From positions 1 through 62,219 of the forward strand of contig JACMQW010000044.1 of NCBI GenBank assembly GCA_014376785.1: a stretch of 62,219 bases of DNA, written 5' to 3'. Every line of letters starts with the position of its first letter. The stretch's first letter is position 1. The DNA is from Oligoflexia bacterium. Its GTDB lineage: Bacteria > Bdellovibrionota > UBA1018. The notes below the pieces were generated by a model. That model saw nothing but the letters and a program-made list of their open reading frames with translations. It did not search any database and was not told where the DNA came from. The translations under genes and the position numbers were made by a program. Positions 17,951-26,482 of the stretch are shown in pieces.

Positions 17951-19270
17951 TTACCGTATTTCCTTTGCTGGCTGCTCGGCCGCTGCGCGGCGATGGGGTT
18001 GCAAGTAGGGACGAAGATCGAGCGACACTTCTAAGCGACGCAAAATTTGGAAAATTCCTCCAAGTTTTCGGTGAAGAAAAACCAGATCTTTCGGAGGCGG
18101 GGTAAAGCGAACGCTCTTGATAAACTCGGCCCCTTTATCCCTGAGTTTTTCTGCATAATGACTTTTTGAAAAATCAAAACTTTCGGCTCGGAAGGGTTCG
18201 ATGCTTTCATCGATGAGGTGATAAAAAGTATCTTTGGTCGATTCAGACTCCCGCGAGTCCAAAACGCCCAATGCCGCAGCCATAGCGAGGCAATCCGCTT
18301 TTCGCCTCTCCACTGCTGCGATGATGAGCCGAGAATACTGGTTTCGGAACTCCGGTGAGTAGGTTCGTACGGCACCGAAATCGAGTAAGACAAGTTCGCG
18401 TGATTCTAGGTCGAGGAGAAAGTTTCCGAGATTCGGATCGGTCTGAACGAGACCCCACTCGCAAAGCTCCATCATGTAGACTCGGAGAAAGAGATCCGCG
18501 TAATGGATCCGGAGCTCGGGTGTTAAGCGCCCACTGCGAAGAGCTTCAGACAGTGTCATCCCAGATTCAAAACTCGTCACCAGGACGAAGTCCGTAGACA
18601 CCTCCGTGTACACGCGTGGGACACGAACATTCGGAAGATCGTGGACTAAGCCTCGAACTTTTTCGGTCATTTCGGCTTCGAAAAGATAACTCGTTTCGTT
18701 TATGAATACTTCGCGCATCTCCTCAAAGAGGCCGCTGTAATCGGTCTTATGCCCAACCAAAAGGGGAGTTAGGCGCTCGACCAGGCTTCGGAATATTTTC
18801 AAATCCGAATCGATCGTGTCTTGAATCCCGGGGTACTGGATCTTTACGGCTACCGGGGCGCCTTCGAATTCTGCGCGGTGAACCTGCCCGATACTCGCGG
18901 CGGCGATTGGTTTTTCACTCAGGGCTTTTAATTTTGCGGAATCCGTTCCAAATAAAGGACCGAGTTCTCGACCCAGGATTTTACGAACTTCGTCCGCGTC
19001 CATGAACGTCGATTGGTTCTGGAGTTTCTCTAAAATGGCGACCACTTCAGGCGGTAGAAAATCCCGCGCCTCGAGGGCGAGGATTTGACCTAGCTTCATC
19101 GCAGCCCCCTTCAGACGGCCCAGTTCTTCTACGAGGATTCGAGCCTGCTCCAAGCGAACCAGGTGGGGCTGCACATTCCCAATCAGGCGCTTTGCTTCTT
19201 GTTTCAGCATTCCCCCGGTCATGGAGGCGATGCTGAGAGTGCGGCCGAGGACGGACTTTCGAATGCTCAT
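17951..19270 (-). CDS. ABC1/UbiB (AarF/ADCK) family atypical kinase
   Basis: 439 aa. UbiB-family proteins are atypical kinases/ATPases needed for coenzyme Q synthesis or lipid handling. Seen: the KxGQ element (KGAAMKLGQILAL, about residues 55-67), the Ala-rich nucleotide loop AAASIGQVHRAEF replacing the usual P-loop Gly, the VAVKIQYPG lysine strand, and the catalytic HxDPNxGN-like segment, here QTDPNLGNFLL, with DFGAVR as the metal motif. No obvious C-terminal transmembrane pair, unlike E. coli UbiB. It is first in the operon with the osmC- and COQ7-like genes. Confidence 0.88.
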   Translation of the reverse strand: MSIRKSVLGRTLSIASMTGGMLKQEAKRLIGNVQPHLVRLEQARILVEELGRLKGAAMKLGQILALEARDFLPPEVVAILEKLQNQSTFMDADEVRKILGRELGPLFGTDSAKLKALSEKPIAAASIGQVHRAEFEGAPVAVKIQYPGIQDTIDSDLKIFRSLVERLTPLLVGHKTDYSGLFEEMREVFINETSYLFEAEMTEKVRGLVHDLPNVRVPRVYTEVSTDFVLVTSFESGMTLSEALRSGRLTPELRIHYADLFLRVYMMELCEWGLVQTDPNLGNFLLDLESRELVLLDFGAVRTYSPEFRNQYSRLIIAAVERRKADCLAMAAALGVLDSRESESTKDTFYHLIDESIEPFRAESFDFSKSHYAEKLRDKGAEFIKSVRFTPPPKDLVFLHRKLGGIFQILRRLEVSLDLRPYLQPHRRAAAEQPAKEIR

Positions 19271-19382
19271 GGGTGTTTCCAGAGTTTAATAACGTTTGAA
19301 CTTAAAAGTCATCTGATGTTATCATTTCAAGGCGTGAGCAGTAAGTGGCCGTATTTTGACGCCTTTTAAGTGATTTTTAACT

Positions 19383-19400
19383 TACGCATAACCTACGCAT
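19383..19400 (+). promoter_or_regulatory. 11-bp-spaced direct repeat upstream of the radical-SAM/UdgX pair
   Basis: TACGCAT occurs at 19383-19389 and again at 19394-19400, an 11-bp period that places both copies on one face of the helix. It lies 16 bp upstream of the radical-SAM start. It resembles a direct-repeat operator, but no regulator is known. It does not match the Bdellovibrio-type LexA site (TTAC-N3-GTAA). Confidence 0.3.
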
Positions 19401-19415
19401 CTGGTAGGGTGTCCT

Positions 19416-20669
19416 ATGGATTTGAAAGCTCGCCTCGCCATTTTAGCCGACGCTGCGAAATACGATGCTTCGTGTGCAAGTAGCGGAGTGAAGCGGAAGA
19501 CTGCCCCCGGGGGCATCGGAAATTCTGAGGGCATGGGCATTTGCCACAGTTATACGCCCGACGGCCGCTGTGTTTCCCTTCTAAAAATTCTCCTCACCAA
19601 TCACTGCATCTACGATTGCAGTTATTGCGTGAACCGCGTTTCGAGCGCGGTGAAACGCGCGAAGTTTACCGTCGATGAAATTGTCGCGCTCACCATGGAT
19701 TTCTACCGACGAAATTACATCGAAGGACTTTTTTTAAGTTCAGGCGTGATTCGAAGTTCCGACCAAACCATGGAGGAGATGGTGGACGTCGCGCGCAAGC
19801 TTCGAGTCGAGCAACGTTTCGGTGGGTACATCCATCTCAAAGCGGTGGCAGGGTGTTCGAGAGAACTTCTGGAGAAAGCGGGGCTCTACGCCGATCGACT
19901 GAGCGCGAACATCGAACTTCCGCTCCAGTCAGACCTCGATCTCCTTGCGCCAGCGAAAAAGCAAGTCGACGTCGAAAAGTCGATGGGTGAGATTCGTGAA
20001 AAAATTTTAGAGACGAAAGAACACGCGCCTCGGTTCAAATCCACGCCGAAATTTGCCCCCGGTGGGCAAAGCACGCAGATGATCGTCGGCGCAACCGCGA
20101 GCACGGATGCGGATATTCTGAAAAAAGCGTCGCAACTCTACAAAGGCTATTCCCTGAAGCGGGTGTATTACAGCGCGTTCAGCCCGATCCCCCACGGCGC
20201 ACCGATATTGCCGCTGAAAAGTCCTCCGCTCATCAGAGAACATCGGCTCTATCAAGCCGATTGGCTGCTTCGGTTTTATGGTTTCAAAGAAAGCGAACTC
20301 ACCACTCCCGAATCCGGAAACCTCGATTTAAACTTAGATCCGAAGCTTTCTTGGGCGATTCGGAATCGCCAATTTTTTCCAGTCGACGTGAACCGCGCGC
20401 CGAAATCCCACCTCCTCCGGATCCCTGGCTTGGGCTTGAAAAGTGTGGAGAAAATATTGGAAATGCGGCGTTTTCGGGCGCTGCGATTAGAGGACCTCGG
20501 AAAAATGCACGTGCCTCTCCACCGCATGAAGTATTTCATCCAGGCGCAGGGGGGGAATCCTTCTATCCGCGCACTCGATTCGACGTCCTTAAGAGATCTC
20601 CTCTCGCCTCCGGCTGAGCAGCTGGATCTTTTCCAGTCAGCGACCCTCGCTCGGACGGGAGAGGGCTAA
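19416..20669 (+). CDS. Radical-SAM protein of the UDG-linked family (TIGR03916-like)
   Basis: 417 aa. Radical-SAM enzyme; Cys64, Cys68 and Cys71 form the CxxxCxxC iron-sulfur motif (NHCIYDCSYCVNR). The region around FLSSGVIRSS and the C-terminal helix-hairpin-helix (LLRIPGLGLKSVEKILEMRRF) point to DNA. The family is annotated as a putative DNA modification or repair protein always found next to a uracil-DNA glycosylase gene, exactly as here (adjacent, 0 bp gap). The reaction is not established. It belongs to an operon with the next gene and has a candidate operator upstream. Confidence 0.88.
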   Translation: MDLKARLAILADAAKYDASCASSGVKRKTAPGGIGNSEGMGICHSYTPDGRCVSLLKILLTNHCIYDCSYCVNRVSSAVKRAKFTVDEIVALTMDFYRRNYIEGLFLSSGVIRSSDQTMEEMVDVARKLRVEQRFGGYIHLKAVAGCSRELLEKAGLYADRLSANIELPLQSDLDLLAPAKKQVDVEKSMGEIREKILETKEHAPRFKSTPKFAPGGQSTQMIVGATASTDADILKKASQLYKGYSLKRVYYSAFSPIPHGAPILPLKSPPLIREHRLYQADWLLRFYGFKESELTTPESGNLDLNLDPKLSWAIRNRQFFPVDVNRAPKSHLLRIPGLGLKSVEKILEMRRFRALRLEDLGKMHVPLHRMKYFIQAQGGNPSIRALDSTSLRDLLSPPAEQLDLFQSATLARTGEG

Positions 20670-22181
20670 GTGCGGGAAGTGGTCATTGAGAAAAAGTTCT
20701 CAGACTGGCGTTTGAAAGCGCGCGGTTTGCTGAACGAAAATATTCCTCCCGATTCTATTTTTTGGAAGGAGGAAACTGACGATCAATCGGAGCTTCCAGG
20801 CCTTTTTTCAAATCGGACGGAATCGATTGCCGATGCACAGCCGGGTCTTTTCCTTTTAGGCGGCGACTTCTCGTCCACGCCAAACCCTAAAAAAATAGAG
20901 CACCGAGTGCCTAAGGAGTTTTTAGGTTTAGCGGAATATGCCAGTTCTCATCGCTCTCCCAGCCGCTGGGCGCTCCTTTACCGGATTCTCTGGCGCCTCG
21001 CCCATGAGGATCCGCACCTGCTGAAGATCTCGATCGACCCGGATGTGGCAGAGCTCGACTCGCTCGTCCGACAGGTTCGAAAAGACATGCATAAAATGAA
21101 GGCTTTTGTGCGATTTCGTGAAGTGGCCGAGGCAGAAGGTCCGCACTTTATCGCGTGGCATCGACCCGATCATTCGATTGTGCCGTTGGTTGCTCCTTTT
21201 TTTGCGAGGCGATTCGCAGCGATGCGGTGGACGATTCTAACCGATGAACTCTCCGTCCGCTGGGATGGAAAGTCGCTTGAGTACCTGCCCGGATGTCCGC
21301 GAAGCGAAGCTCCGACCGAGGACGCAATCGAAGAAGTGTGGAAGACCTACTACGCTTCCACGTTTAATCCGGCACGCATCAAACTTCGTATGATGAAGAA
21401 AGAAATGGCCGTTCGTTACTGGGACACGATGCCCGAGACGGCCGTGATTCGAGATTTACTGCGAGATTCGACTAGGCGCCTCGATGAATTTTTCGAGTCT
21501 CAAGCGCGGTCCGCGAAAGAGTGGTTTCCGAAATTGCCCGAACAAGATTTCACACTGTCCACGTTGCGAGAGTCAGCAAAGGACTGCCGGGCTTGTGGCA
21601 TTTGCGAAGGGGCCACGCAGACGGTGTTTGGCGAAGGGAATGAGCGGGCGAAAATAGTATTTGTGGGTGAACAACCGGGAGACTCGGAAGATCGAGCAGG
21701 GCGTCCTTTTATCGGCCCCGCGGGCGAACTTCTGAATGAAGTGCTCCAGACGGTCGGCATCGACCGAAATGTGACTTACGTTACGAACGCTGTGAAACAT
21801 TTCAAATGGATTCGTCAGGGCAAGATCAGACTGCATCAAAAACCCATTTCTTCTGAGGTGACCGCTTGCCAGCCCTGGCTTCGCGCCGAACTTGAACTGA
21901 TTAAGCCGCGCGTCCTCGTCTTGCTTGGCGCTACCGCCGCGCAGTCCATCATTGGAAAATCAGTTCGTCTCGAAGAAATGCGGGGAAGGTTTTTTCCCAC
22001 CGTCCACTCGGCGAACACTTTCATCACGACTCATCCTGCAGCGCTTTTGAGAATCACTGACCCGGATGAACGGAAAAAGCACGAAGCGCGATTTATCGAT
22101 GAAATGGCCGTGATCCGCGCGGCTTTGGATTCGCTCGATCAGCCCGAGGCTGAGGTTTCATCGACTCTTTTAGAAAGGTGA
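20670..22181 (+). CDS. UdgX-type uracil-DNA glycosylase fused to a DUF4130 domain
   Basis: 503 aa, GTG start right after the radical-SAM stop, with GAGAGG upstream. The N-terminal ~290 residues match the radical-SAM-linked DUF4130/TIGR03915 type; the C-terminal ~210 form a family 4-like uracil-DNA glycosylase. Motifs: GEQPGDSEDRAGRPF (333-347), cysteines of an iron-sulfur site (C306, C309, C400), the R-loop KIRLHQKP (385-392) and HPAALLR (455-461). In UdgX the R-loop histidine forms a covalent bond with uracil-DNA; His389 is the counterpart. The last 12 bp overlap the convergent lipoprotein gene. Confidence 0.88.
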   Translation: MREVVIEKKFSDWRLKARGLLNENIPPDSIFWKEETDDQSELPGLFSNRTESIADAQPGLFLLGGDFSSTPNPKKIEHRVPKEFLGLAEYASSHRSPSRWALLYRILWRLAHEDPHLLKISIDPDVAELDSLVRQVRKDMHKMKAFVRFREVAEAEGPHFIAWHRPDHSIVPLVAPFFARRFAAMRWTILTDELSVRWDGKSLEYLPGCPRSEAPTEDAIEEVWKTYYASTFNPARIKLRMMKKEMAVRYWDTMPETAVIRDLLRDSTRRLDEFFESQARSAKEWFPKLPEQDFTLSTLRESAKDCRACGICEGATQTVFGEGNERAKIVFVGEQPGDSEDRAGRPFIGPAGELLNEVLQTVGIDRNVTYVTNAVKHFKWIRQGKIRLHQKPISSEVTACQPWLRAELELIKPRVLVLLGATAAQSIIGKSVRLEEMRGRFFPTVHSANTFITTHPAALLRITDPDERKKHEARFIDEMAVIRAALDSLDQPEAEVSSTLLER

Positions 22182-22862
22182 TCTCGTCCAACTGATTCGC
22201 GGTGAGTGGGACGGATTGAGATCTCCGAGCACGTGGATGGCGACGGGCTGATCGGAAGTCAGTACGAATCCGAAATTTTCTCCTCTGCCTTTTACGTTAC
22301 TCGTAAACGAACGGGTGATGTCGAAATGAAGCAGGATGGGCTGATCCGTGGCTGCGGCCAGAGCCGGGGGCCGGACACATTCGGATTCGGTGAAGTCGCC
22401 ACCGTCTTTAGACCAATCACCGGATGAACCCATCGGATAGGCCGAGCTCCAGGTCGCAAGCATCATCCAATTTTTAGTGAGTGGGCAAACTTTCAAATGT
22501 GCCACTGCGTTTTTTCCATCTTCTGCTTCGGTAAGACTCATCAGAAGTTCGATCTTCCGTCCGGACGTGAGGGAGATTTGATCAGTTTTTTCACCGAGCT
22601 CTTCGAAACGGAGAAGAAGCCGATCACTGGATGAAATCGAATAGTCAGATTGGGTCATCGTCTGGGGATCGCTCCCATCAGTGACGGACGCCGAAATCCA
22701 CTTCACTCCATTCAGCGAATAGGTCTGCGGCTCTGCGGTTAGAAAACCATTCGTGAGGCCTAGGCCACAGCCGCTCAGAATGAGGCTGAGGCTTAAGCTG
22801 CTGAATGCGGCAATGAGTGCGGAAGATGTGCGTTTCATTTTGGGAGTGAATGGATTGCTCAT
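22170..22862 (-). CDS. Lipoprotein of unknown function
   Basis: 230 aa. The signal peptide ends in lipobox LSGC with the acylated Cys at about residue 32; the real start may be the internal Met (MKRTSS). The mature part is beta-rich (ISLTSGRKIELLMSL, LLHFDITRSFTSN) with two further cysteines that may form a disulfide. The repeated strand pattern resembles a carbohydrate-binding or jelly-roll fold, but this is only an impression. It is downstream of the beta-barrel gene with a 73-bp gap, in the same minus-strand set as the TIGR02147 regulator. The 3' end overlaps the UdgX gene by 12 bp. Confidence 0.7.
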   Translation of the reverse strand: MSNPFTPKMKRTSSALIAAFSSLSLSLILSGCGLGLTNGFLTAEPQTYSLNGVKWISASVTDGSDPQTMTQSDYSISSSDRLLLRFEELGEKTDQISLTSGRKIELLMSLTEAEDGKNAVAHLKVCPLTKNWMMLATWSSAYPMGSSGDWSKDGGDFTESECVRPPALAAATDQPILLHFDITRSFTSNVKGRGENFGFVLTSDQPVAIHVLGDLNPSHSPRISWTRSPF

Positions 22863-22935
22863 GTTTTCTTTTCCAATCGGGTCAGATTTTTTAGTTAAAC
22901 TTGGTTGCGAAATCAGTTTTTAAAAAAGAAAGCTT

Positions 22936-24330
22936 TTAGAAAAAGATGCTTCCGGTAAAGGCCACATTTCCTTGGGCAAGTCCCGGCCCCATCAAATCTC
23001 CGAGCGAGTCGAAGCTCGCATCACGAGTCGCGTCGATCAGAAATCTGGCGGAGAGCCCGAGGGAAAAATCTTTGGTGACGAATTGAATTTCCGGACCTCC
23101 GGAAACGATGCGGTAACGACCTGGATCGTACGTGAAGGCTCCTCCGTTTACTCGGTAGTGGTCACCGAGGTTTAATTCGGCAAACCCTCCGACTCGGAAC
23201 GGACCGACCAAAGCGGCAGGATGGAGACTCACGGTAACGACGCTTCCGTAATCATAAGCGTAGTTGACGGCTCCGATTTTTTGCTGCGAGCTTCCCGAAG
23301 CGGTGTAGCTCAGAAAATTTTCGATGGAGAATTTCGCGAGGTCTTTTTTCATCGAGAGTCCGATGGTGTAAGCATCGCGTCCGTACTGCGAATTTTTCAG
23401 TTCTTCGGCGGAAAGGGTATTTAAAGACGCCACTCCCCAAATCCCCACGTCAAACCCCCGAGAGGACCAAACTCGACCGCGTGCAGAGAGGGAAAGGGGG
23501 CCCATGAGGCTTCCCGTCGTTCGCTGGATCAGGCCGGCTTCGATGCCGATCCCAATCGGACTGGTGTCGCTTCCGAAAGGATAAAGGTCGGAGCGGAGAA
23601 CGTGCATGCTCTCCACCGGAAAGAGAGAAGCGCGGGTGGGTTGGCGGTAATGGCGATAGGAGTAACTGAATTCAGACGGTTGCCTCACTCGTGCATCCTC
23701 GGGAATGGGGTACCTTCCGGCTCCATCCGAGGTCCCGACTTCTTCCGACTTTTCTCGAGGGATCACTTTTTTTGCTGCCCGTTCGACGGAATCGAAGGTC
23801 GCCCCAGGCGCACTCATCGCGAGAGTCAGCAATGAGACGACTTCTTCGTCTTCTCTCACGCTTGCTGGAAGGGAGCGATGCAGAGCCTCGTGGAGATGGA
23901 GGGCAACGAGTTGGTGGCCACTCAGCGTTTCTGCGACCGGAAAGAACCGTGTCGCGGCACTCGGCTCGGCAAAGGTTCTTGCGTAAACTAAGCCTTGCAT
24001 GTCGGCATGAAAGGAACCTTGGTCGGCGGTATCGATTGCGGTCGAATTCTTTTTTGTGAGGTAGAGTTTCGAGTTTTCGAGTTCGCTCGTTAAGGATCCC
24101 AGCCCCGCAATCCCTCCGACATTCAATGACAGTGCGAGCTTTAAGGCTTCGGAGCGGGCGGCGACGATCGGTCCGCGCTCGAGTAAAGTCGCTCCTTCGA
24201 GATCGCTTCCTTCATCACCGTTTCCGACTTTCGTTACGCGTGCGTGAGCACGCGTCGGGGCGGCAAAGCAACTCGATATTAAAACGAAGAGGGAGGCAGA
24301 GAGCAGTGGGAGGAAATTCTGGGTTTTCAT
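22936..24330 (-). CDS. Predicted outer-membrane beta-barrel with an N-terminal HExxH motif
   Basis: 464 aa. Signal peptide (residues 1-30) ending at AHA. Residues about 35-220 form a soluble domain with HEALH at 147-151, the zinc-binding pattern of zincin proteases. The C-terminal ~230 residues show alternating beta strands and end in IFF, a usual outer-membrane barrel C-terminus. The gene overlaps the regulator stop by 4 bp. It may be an outer-membrane protein with a periplasmic enzyme-like domain. No third zinc ligand could be identified with confidence, so activity is unproven. Confidence 0.68.
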   Translation of the reverse strand: MKTQNFLPLLSASLFVLISSCFAAPTRAHARVTKVGNGDEGSDLEGATLLERGPIVAARSEALKLALSLNVGGIAGLGSLTSELENSKLYLTKKNSTAIDTADQGSFHADMQGLVYARTFAEPSAATRFFPVAETLSGHQLVALHLHEALHRSLPASVREDEEVVSLLTLAMSAPGATFDSVERAAKKVIPREKSEEVGTSDGAGRYPIPEDARVRQPSEFSYSYRHYRQPTRASLFPVESMHVLRSDLYPFGSDTSPIGIGIEAGLIQRTTGSLMGPLSLSARGRVWSSRGFDVGIWGVASLNTLSAEELKNSQYGRDAYTIGLSMKKDLAKFSIENFLSYTASGSSQQKIGAVNYAYDYGSVVTVSLHPAALVGPFRVGGFAELNLGDHYRVNGGAFTYDPGRYRIVSGGPEIQFVTKDFSLGLSARFLIDATRDASFDSLGDLMGPGLAQGNVAFTGSIFF

Positions 24331-25163
24331 GACCGGGGATCTTTCTTGGCGGTAGTTGGTTTTTTAGTGTTCGGAGAAGTGAGTCGAAAAAGGGCAGTTT
24401 CAAAATGGTAAACTTCGGTTTTTTTCTGCTGGGGTGCCTTCGCAAGGCGAGTTGCTAAGCGATCGATAAAGGTGTGAATTTCCTTCTGCACTCCTGGGAT
24501 GTCTGACGGGTCGATCGCGAAGGTAATTCCCGCGATGTCGCGTTCATGAATGGACTGGCTCACGAGCGCCTCTCCCGCTTTTTCTAGAATCTGGGTGTGA
24601 AATTTTCGGACTGCGGCCGACGGCACGCCTTCCGGAGCGAGAATGAAGTCTCGCGAGACCGAATATTTTTTACCGGTTACTTCGACCAAACCGATGCGGA
24701 TCAGCCGATCAAGCGCAAGTTTTGCTTCAGTGACGGTAATCCCGAGTCTCCGAGCGATGAAGGCGTGGTCGAACCGAAACCCTTTCGTTTCCGTCAGATT
24801 CACAATCGCAAAACAGGTCCAATCCGAAACGAGGTGGAAGACGTCCTCGGTCAGAATGCGGCGCTCGAGTTCCGCAGGCTGAATTTCTTCCGCGAGCACG
24901 AGTCCAGCACGTGCGGCCCATTCCCGTTTAATGAGTCCTAAGAAATTCTCTGCCTCGACCGGCGAGTGGCCGAGCGCGGTCGAAATCTTTAGGCCATTCT
25001 TAAAGGTTAGCTTTCGTTTCCCGTTTAGGACTTCTGAGAGTTCTCCCGGAGAAATTCCGAGATTCTGAGCGAAAGCGCGGAGGGAGTAGCGCGCATTCTT
25101 CTCGGTTCGTATTCTCAGTTGCTCGGATAAATAACGAGCAGTGGGATTTGTTTCTTTCAACAT
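24327..25163 (-). CDS. TIGR02147/DUF4423 family transcriptional regulator
   Basis: 278 aa from the ATG at 25163; a TTG at 25223 would add 20 unlike-family residues. The family is typical of Bdellovibrio, Myxococcus and Fibrobacter and usually lies beside genes for exported proteins. Seen: an N-terminal Xre-like helix-turn-helix (SLRAFAQNLGISPGELSEVLNG, about residues 25-46), a middle winged-helix region (HAFIARRLGITVTEAKLALDRL) and the C-terminal domain. The stop overlaps the start of the barrel gene, so both are co-transcribed. The array of TTGGAAC half-sites just upstream suggests autoregulation. Confidence 0.85.
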   Translation of the reverse strand: MLKETNPTARYLSEQLRIRTEKNARYSLRAFAQNLGISPGELSEVLNGKRKLTFKNGLKISTALGHSPVEAENFLGLIKREWAARAGLVLAEEIQPAELERRILTEDVFHLVSDWTCFAIVNLTETKGFRFDHAFIARRLGITVTEAKLALDRLIRIGLVEVTGKKYSVSRDFILAPEGVPSAAVRKFHTQILEKAGEALVSQSIHERDIAGITFAIDPSDIPGVQKEIHTFIDRLATRLAKAPQQKKTEVYHFETALFRLTSPNTKKPTTAKKDPRS

Positions 25164-25204
25164 GCGACGGATTTCGCATGGTGCAGCATAATAGTAAATA
25201 GCAT

Positions 25205-25232
25205 TTGGAACAAACCGTTCCAAAATTGGAAC
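25205..25232. promoter_or_regulatory. Operator-like array of three TTGGAAC half-sites before the TIGR02147 regulator
   Basis: TTGGAAC (25205-25211), its inverse GTTCCAA (25217-25223) and TTGGAAC again (25226-25232). The second and third form an 8-bp-arm palindrome with a 2-bp centre (25216-25233). The array is 41-70 bp upstream of the regulator start at 25163, inside the only gap between regulator and protease genes. It is most simply read as an autoregulatory operator; binding is inferred. Confidence 0.55.
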
Positions 25233-25249
25233 GCTCCATATACGTACGT

Positions 25250-26329
25250 TTATTTGCCGAATGGGGGAGCGGTGCTTGGGTCATCTGCCCTGCCGACGAA
25301 ATAGAAGGCACGGCTTCCGATGACTTCTCCCGCGGATAGGAATTTTACGATAATTTTTTCCGCGAACTTTTCGGACTCAGGAAAAATAAAGCGAATGAGA
25401 AACGTCATCGGTGACAAAGTTGAATGGGTGAGGTTGAGAGTTTTTAATTTTTCGGGAGAACGTTCGGCCCATTCGACCGAAAAGTCAGGATAGAGCGATT
25501 TCATCGCCTCGTTCGGAACAAAGCGAAGCTCGAGGGGGAGCGACGCAAGAAGAGTGTATCGATTCAGTCTGGAGTTTGGATAGTTTTTGACGTCCGTGTT
25601 GATTTGCGGAGCAGAATCTCCAGCTAAAAAACAGGAAAACTCGGATTCGAGCTTTGCGTGTCCAGTGCCCAAACGAACGAGGTTCATCACGTGAAAAATC
25701 CTATTCGGATCGGCGGCGAGTTCCGCAATTTCTGACAGAGGAGTTTGATTTTTAACCAGTTGGGATGTGAGAGCGGATCCGCGGTCATGGGCCCCGGCTT
25801 GGAGTGTGTAGCATCCTGGACTGAGGTACTTCCGCAGAAAGAGGGCGTCTTTCAGATAGCCTTCTCCAAAGTTTTCGTCCGGAGTGAGAGTGTAAGCGAA
25901 GTGATCGGCCAAGCCTTCGTGCACCGCAGTCACATCGAGCGATTTCAGAATCTCCGGGGTACAGAGTTCAGGATTCTTCGAACACAATAAAGCGTGAAAT
26001 AACTCATGATGAATCACGTCGGCCGATGCCGTTCCCGAATCTACGACGTTATTCGCCGGACAGAAATGAACCGTCTGCTTCCTGAAATCATATCCGGTTC
26101 TCAAGCAATCTTTACCTCCGTATTCGATCGTGACCTCTGCATTCACGTTTCCAAAAGCGGATTCGAAAGCTCTAGTGGCTTCTTTGCTTTTAGCTAAGAG
26201 GAAAGTGAAATCTTTTTTTTCCGATGTTTGATTTACGATCGATAGCTGTGCTGCGACACTCTTCCTAAAGGGAAAAAGAGAGAACAAGCAAAGAAGGATG
26301 AGGGTGGATGGCGACCTGAAAATCCGCAT
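25250..26329 (-). CDS. Secreted HExxH metalloprotease-like protein
   Basis: 359 aa. A signal peptide (residues 1-27) is followed by a domain with HELFH (108-112) and, 26 residues later, VHEGLADHFAY with Glu138 as a likely third zinc ligand, a gluzincin-like arrangement. Paired cysteines occur (CLRTG, HFCP; CSKN, LCTP). The C-terminal half is beta-rich and of unknown fold. All catalytic elements expected of a zincin are present. It lies upstream of the regulator on the same strand and probably acts on envelope or extracellular proteins; substrate unknown. Confidence 0.75.
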   Translation of the reverse strand: MRIFRSPSTLILLCLFSLFPFRKSVAAQLSIVNQTSEKKDFTFLLAKSKEATRAFESAFGNVNAEVTIEYGGKDCLRTGYDFRKQTVHFCPANNVVDSGTASADVIHHELFHALLCSKNPELCTPEILKSLDVTAVHEGLADHFAYTLTPDENFGEGYLKDALFLRKYLSPGCYTLQAGAHDRGSALTSQLVKNQTPLSEIAELAADPNRIFHVMNLVRLGTGHAKLESEFSCFLAGDSAPQINTDVKNYPNSRLNRYTLLASLPLELRFVPNEAMKSLYPDFSVEWAERSPEKLKTLNLTHSTLSPMTFLIRFIFPESEKFAEKIIVKFLSAGEVIGSRAFYFVGRADDPSTAPPFGK

Positions 26330-26482
26330 GTCGCTTCATAGCGCGCCGCACACCTATTTTGCAACTTTCCGAATTATTAAATCATTTCGGGACACTCCGA
26401 GTGCTCCACCTCTTGCAAAGCTTTAAGAAAACAGGAATTCAGGGGTAACTCGTGGCGAAATTGGACTCTAAAGGACTGGCTC

